In this document: positions 46,741 through 54,501 of the stretch, one piece after another
Numbering within the stretch: position 1 is the first letter of the stretch
How the letters are laid out: each line of letters begins with the position of its first letter
From: Chloroflexi bacterium TSY
GTDB lineage: Bacteria > Chloroflexota > Anaerolineae > Caldilineales > Caldilineaceae
Assembly (NCBI GenBank): GCA_019217005.1
Contig: JAHBNG010000061.1
Coordinates: 16,687 to 80,686, forward strand
Length of the DNA stretch: 64,000 nucleotides
Direction of reading: 5' to 3'
Notes under the pieces: model-generated
The model's database searches: none
Seen by the model: only the letters and a program-made list of their open reading frames with translations
What the model was told of the DNA's origin: nothing
Translations under genes and position numbers: made by a program

Positions 46741-49095
46741 TTACTCAACATACACATGCTCGTCCGTCACTCGCACAATTCGTACGACATCTCCCTTGTT
46801 GAAGCCGGCAAGCTCATGAACTGCCAGCGCGTATAGCTCGCTCACGCTTGGTCCAACTTGGACACGGACTTTGCCCATGGTCGTGTGGGTCAATGGAATT
46901 GTAACGGTTGCACGTTGAAAAAGTAAGTCCTCGCGTTTCAAGGATGAATCGATATTGCTGTGCTGAAAATTGAAGAAGATGCGTGCGAGAAAGATCGTAA
47001 CGATGCCCACCGGTATACCAATCAGCAGGCTATTCACCGCCCCTCGACCAGCCATCATTGCAGCCAATCCAGCTGGACCGAAGCCCAAGCAAAAGTAAAC
47101 GAATGTCCGGATATACATTAAAACGGACAAGATGGGTTTTGCACTGCGGGGCAATCGGTCGCTCGCGCTTACATCAGATGCATCGACATCGGCAGTGTCT
47201 ATCTCGGGAAACTTTGATGCTGTATCATTCAGGACATCTGGCTGGTCAAGTTCGCCACTTTCGACCCCACTACTCTCGGAATCACCGAGGACGCCAATGA
47301 AGTCAAGCGTCACAACACCAATGGCAAAGATGCTCATCCCAATAAAAATTTGTGTCAAAGCTTGAGCATTGAGAAGTTGCAAAATCAGCGATGTACCTAA
47401 AACAGTCAACACAATGGCTAAAAAGATCCAGAATGTGGCTTCGGTGCGCGTTAGGGTCAAGGAACGTCTGCGAATGCTTTGTGGGATCATGTCGAACATG
47501 CTGCGCGAAAATCGAACGAAGGGTGATTGACGGTTTTTACTCGATGATGAAGCCGATCGCGTCACCAAATAAGCAGAAAGTTCAGATGATCGACCAATGA
47601 TGCCACGAACCTGTGAGTTGAGAGGCTCGTAGGCAAAGCGATCTCGTGTACGACGTTGTGTGTTGTCCCCAACGAGAATCTGCCCTGCATGAGACTGCCC
47701 TCGGAGTCGCAATGCCAAATTGACAACGGGACCAGATACAGAGACTTCAGCTGTCGATTGATTGTCTTGCTGTCCGCAATAGACAACCCCTGAGTTGATT
47801 CCAGCATTCACTTCGAATCCCGCGGCCTGAGCTGCTTGCTGAATATCGAACGCAGCCTCGATTGCTTTTTGCGCGTCCTCTTCATCGGTCGATCCGGCAT
47901 CAAACACGGCCAAAATTCCCTGATCCAACAGCCGGTCTACGCGTGCATCGTACTGTCGTAAAACAGCTTGTGCCATTTGGTGAAAATCTTTTACACGCCG
48001 AGTTGTATCCTGTGGGCTCCGATCAGGCCCTCCGTCTATCGCTTCACTCATCTCGTTCACTGTTTCGTCATCACGACCTTCTTCTTCCTGTTGAAACTGT
48101 GCTAACCCGGCACAGAGCACTGTTACAGTTCGTATATCGCTCTGAGATAAAACGTTATCCATGTTTACAACCTCGCGGGACGTTTTAGAGACGAGATTCG
48201 TATTCACTTCCGCGATTGGCTTCGGGGTCGCTTTCTTACGTCCAGCTTCTTGGTCAGCCGGGTTATTTTCTTGCAGTGGAGCAATTGGTTGAGTCTGTGG
48301 TTTGGCGGAGGGAGACAGTGAGATTCGGTTCTCTCGAATTTCCCAATAAAGATCCTGAGTTACTTGCTCTGGGGGCACGCCCAATTCTTCTTCGAGAGCT
48401 TGCAGACAGAGTTCGTATTGACGCAATGAGGCTGTCCCTTGATCGGTTAGGGCATAGAGCTTCATCAGGTGACGATGGGCTGGTTCAGAGATTGGATCGA
48501 GCGTTAGCCACCGTTGAGCGACATCAATGGCTGGCTGCAATGATTCATCGTCCATATACCCTTGAGCTAAGCGATCAAGAATCGATGAACACTCTTGGCG
48601 CAATGCCTGACCTTCCAGATACTGCCAGTCGTCAAAGTCTGGGCTGTCGCGCAAAGTAAAGCCCGCGAGAAAATCATCTCGGTAGAGCTCTACAGCTTCT
48701 GCAAGCAGCGATAGACAATGAGGACAAGCATCACTGACGGAATGCTCATGTTGGTGACTCTTCTGGATAATTTGCCGAAATTCGGCAGTATCCAACCATA
48801 AATCAGCCTGCGGATTTAGACCCACTGTCTCTCGATCTGCCACCAAAATACCCTTGCCCAATGCTTTGTTCAACAGCGAGAGCATCCAGCGCAGATCGGT
48901 GCGGGCGCGATTCTGATCGTACTCTGGCCAGAATAGCGCCGCTAATCTGTCGCGCCCGACTTTCACATCACCTTTCGACGCTGTCACTGCTATGTAAATG
49001 AGTATGGCCAATGCTTTGCGACGCCCGATATGAATGGGTTCTCCATCCCGCTCTAAGTGTGGGAACCCGAACAGTTGAAGCGTCAGACGAGACAT
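46741..49095 (-). CDS. BTAD regulator fused to degenerate cyclase, TM segments and NfeD-like domain
   Basis: ATG 49095 follows GAGGAACGAAACGC; an upstream ATG at 49212 adds 39 residues of low-complexity start. The 784-residue protein has an N-terminal OmpR/BTAD-type region (RLTLQLFGFPHLERDGEPI; RDRLAALFWPE; DFLAGFTLRDSPDFDDW), then a class III cyclase-like domain (TVTVLCAGLAQF, GILAVFDAG, NAGINSGVVYCG, VVNLALRLRG). The first metal-binding Asp is absent (CAGL), so catalysis is doubtful. Four hydrophobic segments follow (FWIFLAIVLTVLGTSLIL; IFIGMSIFAIGVVTLDFIG; TFVYFCLGFGPAGLAAM; LLIGIPVGIVTIFLARIFF), then a C-terminal OB/NfeD-like fold (GKVRVQVGPS...GFNKGDVVRIVRVTDEHVYVE). A DNA-binding module tethered to the membrane with an NfeD-like end is unusual. 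Confidence 0.8.
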   Translation of the reverse strand: MSRLTLQLFGFPHLERDGEPIHIGRRKALAILIYIAVTASKGDVKVGRDRLAALFWPEYDQNRARTDLRWMLSLLNKALGKGILVADRETVGLNPQADLWLDTAEFRQIIQKSHQHEHSVSDACPHCLSLLAEAVELYRDDFLAGFTLRDSPDFDDWQYLEGQALRQECSSILDRLAQGYMDDESLQPAIDVAQRWLTLDPISEPAHRHLMKLYALTDQGTASLRQYELCLQALEEELGVPPEQVTQDLYWEIRENRISLSPSAKPQTQPIAPLQENNPADQEAGRKKATPKPIAEVNTNLVSKTSREVVNMDNVLSQSDIRTVTVLCAGLAQFQQEEEGRDDETVNEMSEAIDGGPDRSPQDTTRRVKDFHQMAQAVLRQYDARVDRLLDQGILAVFDAGSTDEEDAQKAIEAAFDIQQAAQAAGFEVNAGINSGVVYCGQQDNQSTAEVSVSGPVVNLALRLRGQSHAGQILVGDNTQRRTRDRFAYEPLNSQVRGIIGRSSELSAYLVTRSASSSSKNRQSPFVRFSRSMFDMIPQSIRRRSLTLTRTEATFWIFLAIVLTVLGTSLILQLLNAQALTQIFIGMSIFAIGVVTLDFIGVLGDSESSGVESGELDQPDVLNDTASKFPEIDTADVDASDVSASDRLPRSAKPILSVLMYIRTFVYFCLGFGPAGLAAMMAGRGAVNSLLIGIPVGIVTIFLARIFFNFQHSNIDSSLKREDLLFQRATVTIPLTHTTMGKVRVQVGPSVSELYALAVHELAGFNKGDVVRIVRVTDEHVYVE

Positions 49096-49300
49096 GCGTT
49101 TCGTTCCTCGATCGCTGGATTGAGCGTTGAACTTAGTGCGTGATGCGTATTGCGTGGTTCTAGTTAAGAAAAGTGGTTGTCGATTTGGCGTTGACTTTTT
49201 GGAACGGTTCAAAAATAGGCTTGCAAATATTAGGAGGAGGAGCGCACCTTTCCTTTGGAAAGGCGTTCTCTAAAGCGGCTTGTTCTCGAGGGTGAGCGAC
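49096..49300. other. Intergenic region upstream of the BTAD gene
   Basis: The likely promoter region of the BTAD gene. It includes CACCTTTCCTTTGGAAAGGCG, a short hairpin (49246-49266), and TTAGGAGGAGGA at 49229-49240. No gene is supported. Confidence 0.4.
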
Positions 49301-49448
49301 ATTAGAGATTACACGCAGTAGACATAATCCTGCATTTCTCAGTCAAAACAGACTCGAGCGTGCCAAATGGTCCGAGATTCTCTACTGCGTCTTTTTTCGC
49401 CATTTGAACGCTCTACCTCTGAGAAATCCTACTGCGTGTAATCTCTAA
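49301..49448. mobile_element. 148-bp gene-free element bounded by the recombinase element's inverted repeats
   Basis: ATTAGAGATTACACGCAGTAG (49301-49321) is inverted as CTACTGCGTGTAATCTCTAA (49429-49448). A third partial site, TTCTCTACTGCGTC, lies inside at 49379-49392. The same end sequence begins the recombinase element 14 bases further on. It looks like a non-autonomous derivative. Confidence 0.7.
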
Positions 49449-49462
49449 CGCCGCCGCTGCGC

Positions 49463-51547
49463 ATTAGAGATTACACGCAGTAGACATAAAAGTTAAAGTG
49501 GTTGCTGTTGAAAAGTTGATTCAAAGGCATTCTCCAAAGTGGGACCCCAAATAGCGGGGTCAGGTTCAGGGATAGCGTAAACAGAATGTGAAGCCATAGC
49601 GGCTAAATAATGCTGCTGAATGGTTTCATCGTAGAGCTGTGCATAAAGCATGGTGATATCGATATGAGTGTGCCCCATGAGTTTCTGCAAGGTAGTGATG
49701 GGCATAAGGCCACTGTTGAGCAAACGGGTGGCAAAGGTATGGCGCAAGCGATGAGGAGTGACGCCCTCTAAGTTAGCTTGGGCGGCAAAGGCATGAAGAT
49801 GGTTGCGCACATAATTGGCTCGAAGAGGTAAGCCATCGCGTAGTAAAGCGGGGAATGAGTAGCCAGGTCATCGGTGCGATGTTGCAGATGGGCATCGATG
49901 GCAAGAGCAGTGCGTTGGGTAACAGGCAACCGACGGTCACGATGGGATTTGGCATCTCGAACGAGCAGAGCTTGCACTTCGCCCATACGTAGCCCAGCAT
50001 CAACCAGAATAAGAAACCAAGCACGGTCAAGGAGGTCGGAAGGAGAAAGGCTCTGAGCCGTTGAGTTTAAGACGAACTGTTCAAGTTGAGCAAATTCATG
50101 CTGGCGCAACGGACGAGGTAAGGTAGTGGGTCGTTTGAGACGTTGAATGCGATATAAAGCCGGAGCGATCGACTGGCCACATTCTTCAGCAAAATGCAGA
50201 AAACACTTGAGGGTACAAATAAAATGATTGATGGTATGGACGGAATACTCTAAGTCACATAGGTGGGTGATGTAGTCTTGGAGATCGCGCCGTCTTAGTT
50301 CGGATAAGCTGGAGAGCATGCGCTGGTCGAGCATCCATTGCCAACCGCGTTGGAGTTCGCCAAGCCACTGAAGGGCTCGTTCCCGCCGATAGAGGGCTTT
50401 CCAGCGTAATTGCTGGTGGAGAAGTAATGAGATGATGGGTTGATGAAGCCAGAGCGGCAATGAGGTGAGACGTTGACGGATCTCATCAGCGGACAAACAG
50501 ATGCCAACAGCTGGCTCCACTGTGCGATGTTCAGAAGGCACAGTATTCTCTGTCTCTATTGCAGATGTCGTTCCTTCAATATCCGAGCATGCGGCTTGGC
50601 GAGACAACTGCTCCATAGCAGCTTCATAGTCGGCTCGCATATCAGGATTGGCACCATCGATGTAAATCTGGGTCGTTTTCAATTGACTGTGACCCAACCA
50701 ATGAGAGAGACTAGGCAGTGGCATACGCGACTCTGCCATTCGTCTGGCGAAGGTATGGCGCAGGCGATGACAGGAGACCTCGTTCTCGGAGAGTCCGGCT
50801 TGCTGACGGTAATAATCGAGGCGCTCCTGGATTCCGCGGACACTGATGCCTTTGTGACGACGAGTCAGAAACAGATGGCTATCGACTGCATCAGGACGCT
50901 CATCCATATAGCTCACCAACAGCGCTGTGGTTTCTGGCGTCAACCAGACTCGACGCTCTTTGTTCCCTTTGCCGCGTACGCGCAGTGACCACAGTTCGTC
51001 CGGATTTATGGCAGCTTCAATATCGCCCATCTCTGTTTCGACACTTCGCCCACCCGCAGGCCAACGTCGAGCATCAAGGCCAACATCACTTGGTCTCTTA
51101 TCTGACCTTGACTCACGCTCCCCCATAACTGGCGGACGATGCGTTCCGCTATATCTCTGGGAAGATGGCAACCTGTATCCAGTCGGTGTAGACGCCACAC
51201 CACCGGGTTTGACCAGCTTTCGTCTTCTGCCTCATCCGCCAAGTAGTCGAAAAATCGGCTCAACGTTGCCACTCTGCGATTGACCGTCGCACTGCTCATC
51301 CCCGCTTCGAGTTGCGCCGTTACAAACGTCGTTATCTCTTGGCGACCTATCTCTCTTGGCCTTTTTTCTATCACCTGGCCAAATTGATTTAGGTCACTTT
51401 CGTAATGTTTTACAGTTTCGCTTTGCGGAGAAAGCATTCTCACATGGGCACAGAATCCTGTTACTGCGGCGCTAAATTCTTGGTTCATTTTGGCCTCCTA
51501 GGGCTATTTTACCCCTTTTTTGGCCTACTGCGTGTAATAGAGAATGC
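49463..51547 (-). mobile_element. Element bounded by CTACTGCGTGTAAT inverted repeats, encoding a dual tyrosine recombinase
   Basis: The left end ATTAGAGATTACACGCAGTAG (49463) and the right end CTACTGCGTGTAATAGAGAA (51525-51544) are inverted repeats of at least 14 bp. The recombinase gene fills the interior on the minus strand, ending 9 bp from the left repeat. The right part is also present in the decayed duplicate at ~31734-32100. Confidence 0.7.
49493..51488 (-). pseudogene. Fused double tyrosine recombinase, two frameshifts
   Basis: About 665 codons from ATG 51488 encode two complete recombinases in tandem. Unit 1: SAM-like domain (TVNRRVATLSRFFDYLADEA), Arg in GLRVGEV, HRLRHTFARRM, and GHSQLKTTQIYI with the Tyr. 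Unit 2: its own SAM-like domain (HTINHFICTLKCFLHFAEECG), GLRMGEVQAL, HRLRHTFATRLL, and GHTHIDITMLYAQLYD. The link between units is in one open frame, so the fusion is real. Frameshifts near 51040 (after VGEVSK) and 49815 (before VRNHLHAF) break each catalytic domain. It is inactive as read. Confidence 0.8.
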
Positions 51548-51707
51548 TCACTCCGCGTTGCGGTCTGCCCTGAAAAAAAGGGCAGCAAGAGAAGAGAGAG
51601 AGGGGTTAAAGGCCGCGTTGAATAAGAAGCGGGTCCAAGTTGACCCGCCAGAGTGGGTGGCGTCGTTGCCTGTGCCCAACGCAAATCAGTTGTAGTGAGC
51701 ACCGTAC
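51489..51707. other. Spacer between recombinase element and IS110 gene
   Basis: It contains the element's right inverted repeat (51525-51544) and the hairpin CTGCCCTGAAAAAAAGGGCAG at 51566-51586. This hairpin is also present in the decayed copy near 32118. No gene is supported. Confidence 0.5.
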
Positions 51708-52934
51708 TTAGGCGGTCGGTGCCAAGAAAACCTTGAAGCCGAGGGACTCGAGGGTTTTGAGTGCGCCGGCTTGTGCATGCTCCTTGCGTCGTTTGAGAAA
51801 GAAGTCGCCGCCGAGTTCTTCAAAGACGGCATCGGGCTTGTCGATGAGATGATAGACGATGGTCAAGATGGAATGGGCCACGGCAATAGCTGCCCGCTTG
51901 GCTCCGCGTCGTGCCTTGAGACGGTGGAACTGTGCGGCGAGATAGGTGTCCTTGGTGCGAGAGGCGGCCCAAGCCGCTTCAACGAGGGCGGTGACTAACC
52001 ATTTCTGGCCCTTTCGTCGGCGACCACTCTTGCGTTTGCCCGCCGATTCGTTGTTGCCAGGACAGACACAAGCCCAGGAGGCCAGTTTCTTAGCTGAGGG
52101 CCAGCTTTCGACCGAGGGACCGATCTCCGCCAGAATTATCTCGGCGACGACTCGCCCCACACCGGGAATGGCATCTAGGCGTGCGATGAGGTCAGCATGC
52201 GGAGCCATGAGGATCCCAATCTGTTGATTGAGGGCATCAATGCGTACATTCAGGTGATCGAGATGATGCAGAACTTCTTGCAGCATAAAACGATGATGAG
52301 GACGGACCAGTCCCGTCAACGCATCAACCAACTGGGGAATCTTGGCCCGCAGCCGCTTTTGTGCCAAGTCAGCCATGGCTTCTGGGTCCATCTCATCTGC
52401 AATCAGGGCCTCGATCATCTGGCGTGCCGATACACCTTGGATGCTCGTGACCACCGATCCCAACTTGACGTTGGCATCTTCCAACACCTTATGCAGGCGA
52501 TTGACTGCCGCACTCTTCTCTTGCAAGAGACGCGTCCGATAGCGCGTCAGGTCTCGCAAGTCCCTTTGCTCCACATCTGGAATGAAACTGCGCTCCAGCA
52601 GTCCATAACTCATCAGTTTCGTGATCCAGGCCGCATCGCTCTCATCCGTCTTGCGACCAGGCACCTGTGCCAGATGGCGGGCATTCACAATCCAGACCTC
52701 AAAATGCTCATGCAACACATTGTAGATCGGTTTCCAATACACTCCCGTACTCTCCATCGCCACATGCGTGATCCCATACGACGACAGCCACGACCTCAAC
52801 CCCTCCAACTCGACCGTCGTTGTCCCAAATCGCTTGCGCACCTGCTCCATCCTCCCTGATTCATCTACCACACACGCCACTACCATCCGCTTGTGAACAT
52901 CCAGGCCGCTGCACTTCGGAAACATCACTTCCAT
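51708..52934 (-). CDS. IS110-family transposase (DEDD type), intact
   Basis: The 408-residue protein has the N-terminal RuvC-like DEDD domain (CSGLDVHKRMVVACVVDE; VAMESTGVYWKPIYN; KTDESDAAWITKL) and the C-terminal transposase_20 domain with the helix-hairpin-helix (LDAIPGVGRVVAEIILAEIG) and the Ser region (WACVCPGNNESAGKRKSGR). IS110 enzymes recombine DNA under the guidance of a structured RNA from the element's non-coding end. The ATG at 52934 follows AAAGGAAAGGAAG. The frame is uninterrupted, so it could be active. Confidence 0.93.
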   Translation of the reverse strand: MEVMFPKCSGLDVHKRMVVACVVDESGRMEQVRKRFGTTTVELEGLRSWLSSYGITHVAMESTGVYWKPIYNVLHEHFEVWIVNARHLAQVPGRKTDESDAAWITKLMSYGLLERSFIPDVEQRDLRDLTRYRTRLLQEKSAAVNRLHKVLEDANVKLGSVVTSIQGVSARQMIEALIADEMDPEAMADLAQKRLRAKIPQLVDALTGLVRPHHRFMLQEVLHHLDHLNVRIDALNQQIGILMAPHADLIARLDAIPGVGRVVAEIILAEIGPSVESWPSAKKLASWACVCPGNNESAGKRKSGRRRKGQKWLVTALVEAAWAASRTKDTYLAAQFHRLKARRGAKRAAIAVAHSILTIVYHLIDKPDAVFEELGGDFFLKRRKEHAQAGALKTLESLGFKVFLAPTA

Positions 52935-53169
52935 CTTCCTTTCCTTTCACAGCCGCTTATGTGTACCCGATTGTGAGCACAGTCTGCCCTGCGTGTTTCG
53001 TCCCGAGGAACGTCCACATCCCGTGGTGCGTCGGTGTACACCAATCTAGCTACTGAGCGTTCTTTACTTGACCACGGACCTTTCCCGATTTCTGTTCGGC
53101 GGCTGCCACCACACTTTAACACATTTTTCATCCCCTGTTGTGTTGGCTCACCGCATGTTTATCTACTGA
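52935..53169 (-). ncRNA. IS110 leader, candidate bridge RNA region
   Basis: The 235 bases upstream of the transposase are kept in both copies of the block (also 33441-33664), including CGTCCCGAGGAACGTCCACA with local hairpin potential. In the IS110 group the guide RNA is made from this non-coding end. There is no direct evidence of structure or expression, so this is inference from position and conservation. Confidence 0.4.
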
Positions 53170-53197
53170 GAATATTTAAATGCAAGGGGACGATCAA

Positions 53198-54211
53198 ATG
53201 ATTGATAATATTTTACGGTCATATACAAATCAACGACAAGCACGCAATATCTTTAAGCGGGAAAACGCTCTCTTTTTCATTAAGGTGGTTCGACCCTATC
53301 AAAAGGGCATTGTTGAACGGATGGGTCAGTATCGTTATACTGCCGACAGTGGGTTGAAGTTTATTCTGCCATTTGTGGATCAAATGCTTAAGGTCGACAT
53401 GCGTGAGCAGGTGGTGGATGTGCCGCCGCAAGCCGTTATTACCAAGGACAACGTCGCCGTTGATGTGGATGCTGTGGTCTATTATGAAGTTGTCGACCCC
53501 CTTAAAGTGATCTACAAAGTGGCGGATTTTTATTCTGCCGTGACCAAACTTGCTCAAACGAGCCTACGGAACTTGATCGGCGATTTGGTCCTAGATGAAT
53601 CGCTTACGTCGCGGGAGGTCATCAACACACAATTACGCGAAATCCTGGACCACGCAACCGATAAGTGGGGTGTCAACGTAACCCGTGTCGAACTGCAGCG
53701 CATCGAGCCACCCAAAGATGTAACTGACGCCATGCATCGCCAAATGAAGGCCGAGCGCGATCGACGTGCCGCCATCTTGACCTCAGAGGGACTCAAGGAA
53801 TCCCAGATTCTTGAAGCCGAAGGTCAGAAGCGGGCCGCGATCTTGAAAGCTGAAGGAGAAGGGGAGGCCATCAAAAAAGTGGCGGAGGGTGAAAAACACA
53901 GAGCCAGAACGATTGCAGAGGGTGAGGCTGAAGCGATTCATGAGGTTTTTTCCGCCATCCAGGCAGAGTCTCCGACTCAAGAACTGATCACGTTGAAATA
54001 TTTGGAAACGTTGCAGAAAATGGCGAATGGACAATCAACCAAAGTCTTTTTGCCCTACGAAGCATCAGGCATTCTGAGCAGTTTGGCCGGGATTGGCGAA
54101 ATGATGAATGGTCAGAATGGAAAGGCAATCTTCAACGGTGAAGAACCGACACAGATGGAGGGCACAACGCCTCAAACCGAGCAACCGTGGCATGCGATAA
54201 ATGATAACTAG
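53198..54211 (+). CDS. SPFH/band 7 domain protein (stomatin-like)
   Basis: ATG 53198 follows AAGGGGACGATCAA; ATG 53180 would add six residues. The SPFH core begins [21 protein letters not shown] and continues [34 protein letters not shown] long helical coiled-coil region follows ([21 protein letters not shown]) with a C-terminal Gln/Glu-rich tail. Length ~337 residues. The usual N-terminal hydrophobic anchor is absent ([16 protein letters not shown] instead). Stomatin-like proteins pair with NfeD proteins, and the BTAD fusion 4 kb away ends in an NfeD-like domain. Confidence 0.9.
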   Translation: MIDNILRSYTNQRQARNIFKRENALFFIKVVRPYQKGIVERMGQYRYTADSGLKFILPFVDQMLKVDMREQVVDVPPQAVITKDNVAVDVDAVVYYEVVDPLKVIYKVADFYSAVTKLAQTSLRNLIGDLVLDESLTSREVINTQLREILDHATDKWGVNVTRVELQRIEPPKDVTDAMHRQMKAERDRRAAILTSEGLKESQILEAEGQKRAAILKAEGEGEAIKKVAEGEKHRARTIAEGEAEAIHEVFSAIQAESPTQELITLKYLETLQKMANGQSTKVFLPYEASGILSSLAGIGEMMNGQNGKAIFNGEEPTQMEGTTPQTEQPWHAINDN

Positions 54212-54501
54212 TGCTCTTCTATACTTTGCTCTGTATGAAAACCGTAGTTTGCTCTCTCTGGTAGAGTTCTCGAAAACTACGTATGGTGACATTTGTCACC
54301 TTGGTCCCTGATTTTGGGTGTTCAAACCCTATACAAGCGAGTCCTTAGAACACCTCTGAGGGTCTGTTAGCGTCAAAAAGGTTACAACATGACAAATTTG
54401 AGGTGCGAACCCTCTACAAACCCTTGAAATTGTCAATTAGGGTGACAAATGTCACTATTACGGGTTTCATCACAACCGCGGTATACCATCGACATCTAGA
54501 T
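54212..54501. other. Intergenic region with paired palindromes
   Basis: GGTGACATTTGTCACC (54287-54302), itself a palindrome, is matched by GGGTGACAAATGTCAC (54439-54454). Between them GGGTGTTCAAACCC and GAGGTGCGAACCCTC occur. It may be a small repeat element between two convergent genes. Confidence 0.45.

Noticed and set aside
50473..50988. A 171-codon plus-strand frame over the dual recombinase
   Set aside because: It lies opposite the RHRY motifs of the recombinase and shows no independent coding sign.
52197..52859. A 220-codon plus-strand frame over IS110
   Set aside because: Antisense to the intact transposase; shadow frame.
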